Program-made: the position numbers and the translations under genes
In this document: positions 33,776 through 45,700 of the stretch, piece by piece
Numbering within the stretch: the first letter of the stretch is position 1
Layout: the number at the start of each line of letters is the position of its first letter
Assembly (NCBI RefSeq): GCF_001641265.1
Contig: NW_020167525.1
Location: 1,280,501 to 1,344,500, forward strand
DNA length: 64,000 bases
Direction of reading: 5' to 3'
Source: Pseudogymnoascus destructans
Taxonomy: Eukaryota; Ascomycota; Leotiomycetes; Thelebolales; Thelebolaceae
Notes under the pieces: model-generated
Databases searched by the model: none
Told to the model about the DNA's origin: nothing
Seen by the model: the letters and a program-made list of their open reading frames with translations, nothing else

Positions 33776-34096
33776 GCTGGAGTCTGCCATGTATGGCGCC
33801 TTTTCAATCAACTCATGAGATGGAGACACATCATCACCCTCACTAGGCGGAAGCCAGTCGTATAAACACCAGCCAACCAAACTCCGTTCTTCACCCAACA
33901 CCGCTCCCACCCTCCAGCTAATTACCGCTCCCCAAGGAGCACTGGGAATCGCCGCATCACATGGGGATGGCCTTACCGCTTGGTAGTAGCCACGCCATAT
34001 AAATCTGAGCCCCAAACAACGGCATAGACATAACGAACTTCAAATTCGCTTTAAAAACAGATATCACAATACCGCACACCGACTGACTGCGCTATC
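33776..34096 (+). promoter_or_regulatory. Upstream region with TATA-like box
   Basis: TATAAATC at about 33998-34005 lies some 92 bases before the ATG at 34097. No gene is supported in the interval. Confidence 0.4.
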
Positions 34097-35871
34097 ATGT
34101 CAGATCTGGATATGAATGGGCTAGCCCCTTCAATCTACGTTTTAGGCCCCGACCACCAAGGCAACGATTGGTATGTCAAAAATATGCCGCGCTGGACCAC
34201 ATCGATGCAAGCCTATTCAGCGGTTCTGAACCTCTCCTCAGTCGACTTTCGGAAACTTAAACGGGAGATTACTTCGTTGCCGTTTGACCAGCATAGCATA
34301 AAAAGTGACCAGGACAAGCAGCGCTGGCAGGAATGGGCTTCAGAGTTCTGTGATACTCGTTTCGACGTGGCAAGCCTCGACGGGCATCGCAAGAAATGGT
34401 TGATTCAAGCTATCGTGTGGCTTAAACGTACGGATAATAGATGTTCCAAAAGGAGAAAGGGAGTCAAGAACCGTGCAGCCCTATCAGCCCCGAGCGAAGG
34501 GGATGGCGCTCGTCCGCAAGTGATGTGTCCCAACAGCTCAGGGGATCCCATTGAGAAGAATCTTGTCGTCAGGTTTCTCAAAACTACCAATGAGATCGAG
34601 GAAGCACTACCGTGGTTTAACCTTCCGGACTTGAAAATCCCCCAAAAATCGTTGGGTCCTGCGTTCGTGAACTCAATCGGGCCTACCCAGCAACCTGACA
34701 TCCACCAAGGACTCGTTCTGACACAAATAGTGAAGCAACTTTACGATGCCGAGGTTTCAGTCCACCCCTGGAATGGTTTTCGCGAAGATTTCGTGGGGCC
34801 GGAGGAGTCACAAAAAATGAAATCGATGCTTTTAGACGACGAACAAAATCTTCGCAGTACAATCATCGTGTTAAGTTGTGACGCTGCTATATGCGTTGAG
34901 TCAGGCATGGACTTGCTATATTCCCGACTGGAACGATTGCGGTCTTGTTACGGAGCTCGTGTGTGCGCCTTCCCTAGGCAGACTGAAGCTTTGCGAGCAA
35001 GAGCGAAGATTAGAGACCTTCAAGCTCTAGACGAGTTAGCTCATACTTACAAATCTTGGCACCCTATCACCTGCTACCCCGTGACGAAGTGCAGTCTTGA
35101 GGATGCAGAGACAACCGTACATAAGCACCAAGAAAGCTCTGGCGGCGAATGTGTGCAGATTAAGCATAGGGGTGACAATGGTAAATTAACTTGCATGAAG
35201 AAAGACATTCCAGAACGAAAGAAACGCAAGATGCATGCAGAGGCCACGGAAGCCAAGCCCCTGTGGTTCCATCAGGAGTTTATCTCTACGTTTACAGACT
35301 GGGGTGAGTTTCGCGTCTTTATCGTAACGAAACAAGAGCCTCACAGCCGCCGAGGTCTTGGGGGCATGATTGTGGCAATTGCACATACTGTAAACAGTAC
35401 CACAGATGATGATACGATGCATGTTGACCAGGCGACAAATGCCACATTTACTAGGATTGGCTCTGGGCTTTGTCTCGAGGACTTGAAACACTTTGCGATG
35501 AAAACTTTCAATGGTCTTCGTGCACGAGACGACTGGAAGCAAACTTTTGAGTCGTTGGAGGTTGGCGTCCGTCTTGACGTTGCAATCTCACCAAACTTCC
35601 CTAGATCTTTCTTTGTGAACGAGATTACTCGTTGGTATTCAGCGGCTTTCTTTTCAGACGACATTATTGATGTTTTTGGTGCTCTAATTGGTTGACGTTA
35701 TATTCTACTTCGTCTAAAATACAGGAGGGGATCACTGACTATATACCCAGTCTCGATCAGGGGCTTGCAGTACTGACAAATTCAACAATTATGGCTGAGC
35801 CTAAATATACCTTGTGCGAGGAGTTTGCAAAGGCATTTACCACGTATTTGTCGAAATTATCAGTTGCTTGA
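34097..35871 (+). CDS. Hypothetical protein with ATP-grasp-like C-terminal half
   Basis: The main frame runs from ATG at 34097. A second coding exon at 35725-35871 continues convincingly (starting EGITDYIPSLDQGL and ending KLSVA). A 53-base intron from 35672 keeps the phase, but its donor (GTTTTT) is weak; otherwise the protein ends at the TGA at 35693-35695. The protein has about 530-575 residues. The second half (KPLWFHQEFI, GEFRVFIV, GLEDLKHFA-type helix, VRLDVAISPN, FFVNEITRWY) resembles the order of beta strands in ATP-grasp enzymes, where the late Asp and Asn-Glu would bind Mg-ATP. The N-terminal half has no assignment. It may ligate a carboxylate to an amine, but this is a fold-level guess. 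Confidence 0.6.
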
Positions 35872-36837
35872 AGACTTGCTTCGTTAAACGGAGTAATACT
35901 AAATAATGCGTTTCGGATAGTGCTAGCAACTATTAGGGTAGAGGCGGATTAAATTATCATCTAACGTCTGTCCCTGAGTGGCGAAAAAACCACCGTGCCG
36001 AAAATGGCATCTCAAATTCTACACACTTATCAATATCTCTTATATTTTTGCATAAATCGTATTCTACAGTTACTCCTAAGCACTTTAGACCGCTCCTTTA
36101 AGAAAATTATGTTTTGCGTTGTCACCCTCACGCCTGATTTGTAGAGGGCATGCTTTTTTTTGCGAAACAGAGTTCCTCCACTATAGCTCCACCACTAAGC
36201 TCTTACTATTCCCAAAACAAATAAAGGGATTGTAAGTTACCCGAGCTCTTAAAACCCTCAGAAATCAAAGCTCAGGCGGTAGAAACGATCGGAATCTTGG
36301 ATGTTCTTGCGAGTATCCAAAACAATTCTACCACGTGACCGGATTGGCCCGGACAAAGGCAAACAGTGCGAGGTAGAAGACGCTAACTATAAATGTTCTA
36401 GTGTTGTCGCAAGGCAATCTCTCAGCCTCAGTGTGGCTCCCAGATCTCCTGTGTAAATTCTAAGCGAGCCTACGTCATAAGATGTGGGGGTATTAGACAC
36501 CAACCAAAACAAAGGTTAGTGGCTTTGACTTGAGGTATTGATTTCCATGAAAACCATACATGGACTTTCCCCGCACCTGCGAACTATTCTCTGAGTATCT
36601 AACAAAATGTTAGATACTTGGACTTGAAGTATCTCGAAATCTATACGTACAGTGATATCTCATATTTGTGTAGACTCGTGAAGCTTCTAGGGGGTGTAGT
36701 TTGCATTGGCTGTGGTGCGCTCATGATGAAACCCAATGCAACGAGTAGGATTGCAATTTACTATCGAACAACCTACTTAGAATGGGAGGCGGCATCTTGT
36801 TGTTTCTTGTCGATGTTATCGCGTCATTCAATTAAGT
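35872..36837. other. Intergenic, no gene seen
   Basis: AT-rich sequence with no coding frame of note until the GC-rich array begins. Confidence 0.35.
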
Positions 36838-37262
36838 TGGCAGCAGGCACGCGAGGGCACGCTACCGTGTCCCACCCGCGTGCCTGCCGCCACCTTTTTC
36901 CAGCCCGCGGGGAGACGGCGGTCGCGTGCCCTCGCGTGCCTGCCGCCACCTTTTTCCAGCCCGCGGGGAGACTGCGGTCGCGTGCCCTCGCGTGCCTCCC
37001 GCCACCTTTTTCCAGCCCGCGGGGAGACTGCGGTCGCGTGCCCTCGCGTGCCTGCCGCCACCTTTTTCCAGCCCGCGGGGAGACTGCGGTCGCGTGCCCT
37101 CGCGTGCCTGCCGCCACCCTTTTTCTAGCCCCCCTTTTCCCGGGCCGGCTCTCGCGTGCCCCTGCCACCTTTTTCCCAGCCCGCGGGGTGACCTGCGGTC
37201 GCGTGCTCTCGCGTGCCCCCGCCCCCGACCGCGTGTAGCCCGCGGTCGCGTTCTTTCGCGTG
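36838..37262 (+). repeat. GC-rich 56-bp tandem array
   Basis: About six to seven units built from CGCGTGCCCTCGCGTGCC, CCGCCACCTTTTTCCAGCCC and GCGGGGAGACTGCGGT, more diverged at the 3' end. The composition jumps sharply from AT-rich flanks to very GC- and CpG-rich sequence. It ends about 80 bases before the JmjC start codon. All long open frames through it are repeat by-products. Confidence 0.9.
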
Positions 37263-37343
37263 CTACAAATATCTTCTACAACTCTAGTTGTGCTTTCCTT
37301 CACCACACTCTCGTACACAATCCCCTTTACGCACTCTATTGCT

Positions 37344-38677
37344 ATGCCGAAAGCACCTCGCAAGTGTCCCCACTGCGACAAGGTCTCTAATACTGGCCAT
37401 ATTACCGAACACATACGATCATGTACAAAACAGAAAGGTCGCTGTCTAGTTTGCGATAGGCGGTTTACCCGAAAACGAGACCACAAATGCAAAGGAACCC
37501 CAGTTAAGGCCCCGACCTACCTCAACCACTTCCTCAATCTTTCCCAACATAATTGGCACGAAAAGGTGCCTAGTAACATACCTGGCCTTACCCCACTTCA
37601 TTCTGCAAGCGATGCGACTAAGTCCCTGTGGCACCGAATGCCACGTCTAGTCCCTATAAGTGCTGTCTCAGAGCAGGACGTATATACTGCTGTTCTCGAC
37701 TCTATTAATACCTTAACCTTTCATGCCTACAAGAACGGATCAGCTGTCCATGGAGCAGGACTTGGATGTCATACTAATGCAGAGCGGGACGCAATGATCG
37801 AAACTGCCCGATGTTCAATCTACCAGGCTACAGCACGGAGGGAGTCCAAACTTGCAAAGCCTACTCAGTATAGCGACAGTGAACCTCTCTGCTGCGTTTT
37901 GAATGTCTGGGTTAAAGGCATTATCTTCACTCCCCCTACACACATTGACTCTAGCTACCTTCTATGCGGAGATGCAACAACAGTCGGGGTTAATATTACG
38001 CCTCGAGGGTCCTATGTTGATCTTCATTGCGACATTGGAAGGTCTGGCCTCTCTACGGTATATGGCCTCTGCGAGAAGGTCTTGATCCTATTTCCTCCTA
38101 CCGAAAAAAAACCTCACTCTATTTGCGTCAACCGCTGGACTCCATAACCGCTTAGCACGAATTGGAGATAAATTGGAAGGGGGCCTAGTTGTTCAGCTCC
38201 ACAGCTCGTTAGCAATTGACTTGCCCTCTGGTGCAGTAAGTCACACGTCCTGTTCCTGTCCACTCTAACTAACATACCTAGCTACATGCTGTCTTTACTA
38301 CAGCTGGAGGTTTCCTTGGCGGCGTAAACTACTCTATAGTAGAGGAGTTGCCAATAATGGCACGGGCTATCTTAATCCAGCTGCCTGGTTATGAGCACAA
38401 CCAGGATGCCATACTCGAAGATATCAGGGTGTACCTCTCCGCTCTACTATCTGGGCTTAGCCTCGACCCTCCCCACGACGTCCTAGCACCTGTCATTAAG
38501 AGCTGGTTTACCCTAGAGCACTCTATGGCTTCGATTGACGCTCTGTCCCAGTGGTGCCTGAAGGATAAGAGACGCATTTCAGTACAACTCAACGATCTTC
38601 GTCCTCTTCAGTGCAACTGTGGTGCGATAGGGGAGAAGGAGACCCACTTGATAGAGGAACATTTTAAGAGTGGCTAA
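37344..38677 (+). pseudogene. Zinc-finger JmjC-domain protein, one-base frameshift
   Basis: The protein begins MPKAPRKCPHC. Two small Cys/His fingers lie within the first 50 residues (CPHC...H...H...C and CLVC...H.C). A cupin-type JmjC domain follows, with the iron ligands HCD in VDLHCDIG, the 2-oxoglutarate Lys in KVLILFPP and the second His in GALHAVFTTAGGF. The frame breaks at an A8 run (38104-38111). With seven A residues the frame would continue as NLTLFAST and run without stops to 38235. A 46-base intron (38236-38281) then joins the last exon, which ends at 38677. Unbroken, the protein would have about 428 residues. JmjC enzymes are Fe(II)/2-oxoglutarate dioxygenases, often histone or protein hydroxylases. 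The lesion could also be a sequencing or assembly error in a homopolymer. Confidence 0.75.
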
Positions 38678-39364
38678 TGCAGCTAGGCCAACTACCTACT
38701 ACAAGGAATTGCGCTGGGAGGAACCAGAGGGCTGGGGTTTCAGACTAGGCGAACTAGGAGGCATCGTTCTCGGATACAGGATAGAGGAGAAGGAAAGGAG
38801 GACTCATCAGACTGTAAAACAGAACCATGCAAAGTCGAGCGTAGGAAATATATCGTATAATAAGACTGGCCATTGGTGTCCTTCTGTCGTTCTTGTCGTG
38901 CCCGTGCCTGTCATTCCCTGCAGTGTCTGTTGCCAATCGTTGTGCCCGCTGTTGTGCTCGTTATTGTCATGCCCGTCAGCATCTTATTATATATTCGTGT
39001 GTCGTCGTGCACACCGCTGTGTTCGTAGTCGCTACCAAGCCGTCATCGTCTGAGCCGCTATGGTTTATTGTTTTGTAAAGCTTGTTGTGACACAGGGGTA
39101 TTCTTTTAACCAAAGGAGCAAAAATTAGCCCATTTTTGCAGTTACTGGCCACTTCTTTGCTTCTACTCAAGAGGGCACAGTCCAACTCGGAGTATGTCGC
39201 CGCACACAGCCACAGCTCGGCAGCCACCTTTTATTGCCAAGTGACTGGGATCCTGATCGCTTAATTTGGAGGCACCAGCACATATGGTGGCGTCGCATGG
39301 TGACATCCCTGGTCCCACAAGGCTGAAAATGATTTTTCAGCGTCGTAGTGAGGCTCGGAAAGTG
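38678..39364. other. Intergenic, no supported gene
   Basis: Open frames at 38670-39053 and 38893-39078 are Cys/Val-rich with no domain. Short TGTCGTTCTTGTCGTGCC-like repeats near 38885 are low complexity. Confidence 0.3.
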
Positions 39365-39650
39365 TTAAATGGGTTGAAAGGTGCAATGAGCTCGTGGTAA
39401 TGCTGTAGGTTAAGGGGTTCTATTATACTTCGAATTGACGTACTCTGCAATGAGGCGCGACGGTAATAACGTGATAAATTTTTAGAGTAACTAGCTGGGG
39501 TTTTGACTATTCAGGAGTGATCATACAATACGATTAACATAAAATACTGGAATTTTCAATGGATTTACAAATTTAGAATCAATTAAATTCAAAGTACCTA
39601 GTTATATTTGTCTTGCCATGGGGTGCGTCTCTTAACGCGGGTATGCATGT
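39365..39650 (+). mobile_element. Degenerate solo end of the long-TIR element family
   Basis: Matches the outer part of the right inverted repeat of the NLR element in the same orientation, ending ATGCATGT then TA. Relative to the other copies it carries many C-to-T and G-to-A changes (for example ACGACTGACA reads ACGATTAACA), typical of RIP. It lies 2.3 kb left of the NLR element. Confidence 0.7.
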
Positions 39651-39871
39651 TACTATTGGTATTATTAGGTAGCAGTAAAAATATTTGACAGCATTTTTTA
39701 TTTTGTTGTCCATTTATTATTAATTGTCGCTATTTTTTAAAAGCCACCACTCGCGCGGTAACCCAAGTACCACCACTCGGATTAACGGCGCACGTGATTT
39801 CTTCCGATGTAAGTTACGATCCATTCTATATTTTCGGGCTCTCTAATCAAAGCAGCATTAAACACCTTTTT

Positions 39872-40045
39872 CTACAGTATGTTCTCCATCCGCCACTTAT
39901 TCAAGTTTTTAACGGAAATCTTTGTGTCAGGATGATGACGGCCAAGGACCTGTTCACGTAGCTGAAAGCATGTCTCCATTAATGAAATGGCCTCCTCGTT
40001 ACGGCTTTGAGACTTTAGCGTAAACGGTCTTGAGGCCAGAGTTGA
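39872..40045 (-). pseudogene. C-terminal end of a TPR (kinesin light chain-type) protein
   Basis: The minus-strand frame encodes TLKSQSRNEEAISLMETCF, then QLREQVLGRHHPDTK and a short tail to a stop at 39872. This is the usual last TPR unit and C terminus of fungal NB-ARC/NACHT-TPR proteins. Upstream coding sequence is absent, so it is a relic. Confidence 0.6.
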
Positions 40046-41093
40046 GAGGAGCCTCGGGCCTGTAACCGCTACCATAATCTCATCACGGTCAGTTGGATGG
40101 TTTTCCACGTGGAAATACAAAATGAAGTGGCGGTAGACGACCACCTTTCCCCAAGGACTGGGCTATGCAAAGGCTACTCTGGACGTGCGGTCACTTACCA
40201 AACAGATAGTTCGCAAACGATAACATTGAGCCTGAGAGCTGCCTCCTAGAAGCGGAGATTGTGCGCTTAGAATATCGCCCGAAGAGGGTGTTCTTGCTGG
40301 GGGTGCAGCTTGCGCAAGTGGTCAAACGGTGGTTGAGTTTAGAGAGGATGGAGAGGATAGCAAAGATGGCCCGTTTATGGTTGGGAAGAGTAGAAAAGGA
40401 TACTATGGAGGACCTAGCAGATATTCTCGTTTTACTGTCGTAAATAGATGGGGAGCGAGGTCAAGGAGAGCACGAGCAGACATTCACAGCTCCACTCAGA
40501 AATGGACAGCCAGTCTAATAGGACTTAAATAATGACGTCTGAGCCTCCAGTTGTGAGCGCACTTTGGGTTCACTTTCCACCCCTCTGTGCAGAGCCATGC
40601 AAGAAGCTATTTATTAGTCTTGCATATGAGAAGTCACATTGGCTTCATTTTCCACGCCTCTGCGCAAAACCAGGTACCTGTACGAGAGATGGTACGTTCA
40701 TGAAAGTTACTTAGCGCCATATAATGCAGACTGTTTCGTGTAAGCGGAAAGGGTAGACTCGGCAAGACTCGGATCCGCTGCGATGAGAATACAAGCATGC
40801 AGGGGTGCACAACCACAAGTGTCTGTAAATGGACCCTGCTAGAAATAATTAACTAAAAAGCTAGGGACACTTAATCCGCCTTCTACTGTATAGTGTATGT
40901 ACTGTACTGGTTGAGGCAAGTTATCGTAGATCCAGAGGCATCCTTTAGAGCCCAAAGCCTCTCGCCATGTATTCTTTCCGCCATGAGCGGCAAGAACAGA
41001 GGTTGTTAACGGAGTTAGGCCAAGCAAATTATAGCCTATTTAACTCCCGCTGCAGCACTAAGTTATATATCTATAATCCGCGAATTAAATGCT
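40046..41093. other. Intergenic, no supported gene
   Basis: Short frames on both strands (for example 40261-40443) have no recognisable product. A block near 40340-40440 (GGAGAGGATAGCAAAGATGG, GGACCTAGCAGATATTCTCG) resembles the reverse complement of 24940-25060, suggesting another dispersed repeat. Confidence 0.3.
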
Positions 41094-41428
41094 ATGGATA
41101 CAGAAAACCCACGGTTAGAATTTCCGGTTTTCTATCTAGCTCTATTAGACTTTGTAATGGGAATTTCAGTGGTTGCACCACTGATCTATGCCATTGAGTG
41201 GTTAAGTCCCTACTATGCTGTATTATGTGGAGCGTTACATAGTCTTCCAGGCCACAAGGCCGCCACTGGGGTTGTTGTTGGCCTCGATTGGACGCTACTC
41301 ACTACATGCACCAACAACACTGCAATAAGTTGGAGTTGGTAAGTAATGACACTGTTGAAGTTGTCAATGGCAGGCTGATAATACATAGGCTGCGTTGGTG
41401 TGTTGCTATACTGGCACAGATTTGCTGA
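41094..41428 (+). CDS. Possible small membrane protein, two exons
   Basis: Exon 1 (41094-41338) and exon 2 (41389-41428) join across a 50-base intron to give about 94 residues with hydrophobic segments around FYLALLDFVMGISVVAPLI and AATGVVVGLDWTLL and a third near the end. Splice signals are good (GTAAGT, ACATAG). No family is recognised and the gene is small, so the call is tentative. Confidence 0.35.
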
Positions 41429-41935
41429 AACTGGTCCGACGCCGCTAAAGTGGACTGCTATACATATATACAGTAAGTGGCGAAATTTGGCGTCACGTCC
41501 GAACAGGTTTAATCTTAGTCGGCATCAATAGCCAGAGGGAGGATGAAAGGCGACAGAGGTTAATATTGTTACCATAACAGAAGATCGTCAGCTCGTAAAG
41601 TGGCTTGTTCATAAATCATTCCCTCCCAACCAATGCGCCGAGCTCTCCTTAGCTTCCCAGCCTCTAATATCCACATTCCCAATCACGTGAACCCAAGGCA
41701 TTGATGCCGCTTATTTCATGTCTTTATCGAAACCCAACGAACTCGTGAAATCAAGCCAAGAAGCCGAGGTAAAGTAGGATTAAATAACATACCTGTATCT
41801 ATAAATCTTTTCAGATGAATAGGGTATAACGAAATATAAACTCGCCTCCATAAATACTTCCTTCTCCTATAAAACTCTAGTATAATCGTACCCTTTTTTG
41901 GGCTAATAATACCGTCTAGGGACCTTTTAAACCTA
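41429..41935. other. Left flank of the NLR element
   Basis: No gene seen. The sequence ends CCTA immediately before the left inverted repeat, the TA (41934-41935) being one half of the presumed target duplication. Confidence 0.4.
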
Positions 41936-42430
41936 ACGTGAATCCCTGCATCACGGGACGCACCCCGTGACGGGACAAACTATTAGTACTTTGAATTCAA
42001 TTGATATTAAACTTGTAAGTCCATTGAAAACTCCAATATTTTTGTGTCAGTCGTGTTGTGTGATCACTCCTAAACAGTCCAAACCCCAGCTACTCTGAAA
42101 TTTACGATCACGTCGTCGCTGTCGCGCCTGATTGCGAAGGGCGTCAACTCGAAGTATAATAGAACCCCTCGACCTACAGCATCACCACAAACTCTCATCA
42201 CTCCATTTACCCATAAAAGAGTCTTATCTAAGCTTTTAGGCTCCAATACGATGCGGGAGATCGTCATGAGCCTTGTGGCGGCTGTACGGCGCAAATTTAT
42301 GCATGGTCGCCACGCAGATTAATACCTCCCACGTTTCTATAATTAATTTGCTTACGTCATACTTGGCGAGGCTGTGGCTGATCAGGGACTGTGGCTGTCT
42401 GGAGTGTGGCTCATTAGGACTGGGGCTGAC
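41936..42430 (+). repeat. Left terminal inverted repeat of the NLR element
   Basis: About 455 outer bases match the right repeat in inverse orientation with, by eye, three mismatches; similarity continues with a small gap to about 42430. A 74-codon open frame (42070-42294, minus) is read identically in both repeats and is probably incidental. Confidence 0.9.
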
Positions 42431-42775
42431 TACGAATATACGAATAGAGTATAATCCCACGAGTATATAAGGGTAGTCCTCCCCACACCTTGTTCTGGCT
42501 CAGTTACATAATAAATATAAAGGAGAGGATAATGTTGATGCAGCAGCTGTTCCAAATAAACCGGATTGCATCCATAACATAGCTTAGTTACGCTTGGGAC
42601 ACGCTATCACATTTAACACCTGTGCCACTGTGCACTAGCAGCTACAGCACTTTCTTTCTACGAGAACAAGAATCTCCTTTCTCTATCTTTCCTTCGTTAA
42701 TTCTTTTTCTAACAAATGAGCATTTGAACTGTACCCTTTGCATTCACCTGTGACACCAGAAGCAAGTAGATTTTA
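42431..42775. other. 3' flank of the NLR gene inside the element
   Basis: Pyrimidine-rich and AT-rich sequence with no coding frame; presumably the 3' UTR and terminator region of the NLR. Confidence 0.35.
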
Positions 42776-45700
42776 TTAAGAATAGCAGCTACGTGTCATA
42801 TTTATTGAAACTCCTATGACGAACACCTTCCCAGTGGAACATCCGATAGCAAGTGTGGAGCCTGTATACGAAATACTAGAGTTATGACCCCGGAAGCCAG
42901 GTGGTAACCAAAGCAGGTTCTCGTCGTTCCATATAACCCAATGCCCGCTAATACCTAATCCTTTACGGTCACTTTTGCTACCTACCTCTTGAGAGGATAT
43001 AGGCAAGGTTTGGAACCCAGGTGTATTTACCGTAAGACAACCAATGTTTGTAATCAAGATAGAGTCAGTAACATCAAATGATAGAGTCGAGATGTAGTCA
43101 TTAACGTTAAGCGTATGCCGCAGCGTGCCTGTAGCTGCGTCCCAGACCTTGACTGTCTTGTCATTTGACACTGACGCTAGCAGCTTCAAGTCATGTGAGA
43201 AGGCAACAGAGTCGACCCCAGCGCTGTGTCCCTGTAGCGTCTGCTGCAGCGTGCCTGTAGACGCGTCCCAGACCTTGATCGTCTTGTCATGTGATGCTGA
43301 CGCTAGCAGCTTTAAGTCGTATGAGAAGGCAACAGAGCGGACTGAATTACCGTGTCCCTGGAGCGTCTGCAGTAGCATGCCTGTAACTGCGTCCCAGACC
43401 TTGACTGTCTTGTCGTACGACGCTGACGCTAGCAGCTTTGAGTCATGTGAGAAGGCAACAGAGTTGACCATAGCACTGTGTCCCTGGAGCGTCTGCTGTA
43501 GCGTGCCTATAGTCACATCCCAGACCTTGACTGTCTTGTCATACGACGCTGATGCTAGCAGCTTCAAATCATGTGAGAAGGTGACAGAGCTGACCCCAGC
43601 ACTATATCCCTGGAGCATCTGCTGTAGAGTGCCTGTAGCTGCATCCCAGACTTTGACTGTCTTGTCATGCGACGCTGACGCCAGCAGCCTTGAGTCATCT
43701 GAGAAGGCGACAGAGTTGACGTAGTCGCCGTGTCCCTCAGGCGTCTGCTGTACTGTGCCTATAGCTGCGTCCCAGACCTTGATCGTCATGTCATGCGACA
43801 GTAACGCCAGCAGCTTCGAGTCGTGTAAGAAAACGACAGAGCTTCCACTGTGCCCTTCAAGTGTCTGCTGCAGCGTGCCTGCAGCTGTGTCCCAAACCTT
43901 GACTGTCTTGTCATGTGACACTGACGCCAGCAGTTTTGAATCGTGTGAGAAGGCAACAGAGCTGACCAAGTGGCTATGCCCCCTAAGCGTCTGCTGTAGC
44001 GTGCCTGTAGCTGCGTCCCAGACCTTGACTGTGTTATCATATGACGCTGACGCTAGCAGCTTTGAGTCATGTGAGAAGGCAACAGAGTCGACCCCAGCGC
44101 TGTGTCCCTGTAGCGTCTGCTGCAGCGTGCCTGTAGCCGCGTCCCAGACCTTAACTGTGTTGTCATGTGACGCTGACGCTAGCAGCTTCGAGTTATCTAA
44201 GAAGGCAACAGAGCTGACTACGCTACTGTGCCCCTTAAGAGTCTGCTGCAGCGTGCCTAAAGCTACGTCCCAGACCTTGACTGTCTTGTCATGCGACGCT
44301 GACGCTAGCAGCTTTGAGTCATCTGAGAAGGCAACAGAGCTAACCCATATGCTATGCCCCTCAAGCGTTTGCTGTAGCATGCCTGTAGCCGCGTCCCAGA
44401 TTTTGACTGTCTTGTCATTTGACGCTGACGCTAGCAGCTTTGAGTCATGTGAGAAGGCAACAGAGCTGACCCAGTCGCTGTGCCCCCTAAGTGTCTGCTG
44501 CAACGTGCCTGTAGCCACATCCCAGACCTTAACTGTCTTGTCATGCGACGCTGACGCCAGCAGCTGCAAGTTGTTTGAGAAGGCGACAGACCTAACCACG
44601 CCGCTGTGCCCCTCGAGCGTCTGCAAAATGGCATTCCATTCCAGATCTGTATTTGGCTCCTGTACGATCCAATCAGGAATATAATTCTTGAATGTATTTC
44701 GAATGATGCTGTTCTTCGGGGCGAAGATAAGTGCAGAGGAGTAGAGTTGGAGAGGCGACAAGTCAGCTATAGAGCAGTAGCTAAGGATAAAGCGCTTTGC
44801 ATCATGAAGGAATCTAGATACCTGGCTGCCTTTTATCGGCTTAAAAAATATAGTTAGTAAATACTTGCAATTGAATTTGTGGGTGACTTACTTCTATTAT
44901 AGCAATCGAGTTGTCTATCATCCTAATGCTTTCTCGTAGCCTTCCAATAAAGCTTAATGATTCAAGCCAATGGAGAAAGTGACACTTAAGAAACTTGTGG
45001 ACTTGGTCGTTATCGCATATAATGCTTCCGCTTTCCTTTAAGTGATATACCCAATACTGGCAAGCATATTGAATGTCAGATGGTAGCTGAGAATCTATCG
45101 TTTGTTTATCGACATCTGCTCGTGGCCTTTCTGGTGTCCGAAGATTGCAAATATCTTTCTTGAGATTTTTGCTTGTAGATAGGAGTTTAAGGCATCGGGT
45201 CACTAACTTGTTATGGGCATCTTTCTCGTCGACCCAGAAAGGGTTCGTCTCGCTCTTCTCAGTATCAACGAGAAAGTCCCGGAACGACAAGTGGAGCAGT
45301 CGGATAGGGTGATCAGGATGAGAAGGGACGCTTAAAACGGAGTGGAGGAGATCTGTTCTGCTATCGACAGTACCTTCAGGGACTCCAAGTAGTCGATCGA
45401 GAGAAGTAGCAGAGAGAGGGCTAGCGAGAATGATGATCGAGCCGATGACTTGCCGGAATTCTTCTACTAGAGCTCTTCTCCCTGAAATTGTAACCCCGAC
45501 GAGTAACTGGTCTAGGACTGGGAGATACGTTGCGTCAAGTTTAGATGCTTGGCTTCTAGTCTCATATTTTAAAACCTTAGCAAGCTGATCCTTTGGTTGG
45601 CCGCATTTTCGGTCATTGATGAACCGACAGACGGTTGTAGCAAAAATGAACAACGGAATAGCCATTCCGACCAAGCTTTGAATAGCTGTGTGGCCTGGCC

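Noticed and set aside
36618..37492. Long frames on both strands through the GC-rich array
   Set aside because: The 56-bp unit has few stops in several frames; the frames carry only repeated Arg/Pro/Ala sequence.
43125..44684. Long plus-strand open frames opposite the WD40 repeats
   Set aside because: They repeat every 126 bases as the antisense reading of the WD40 units and have no independent signature.
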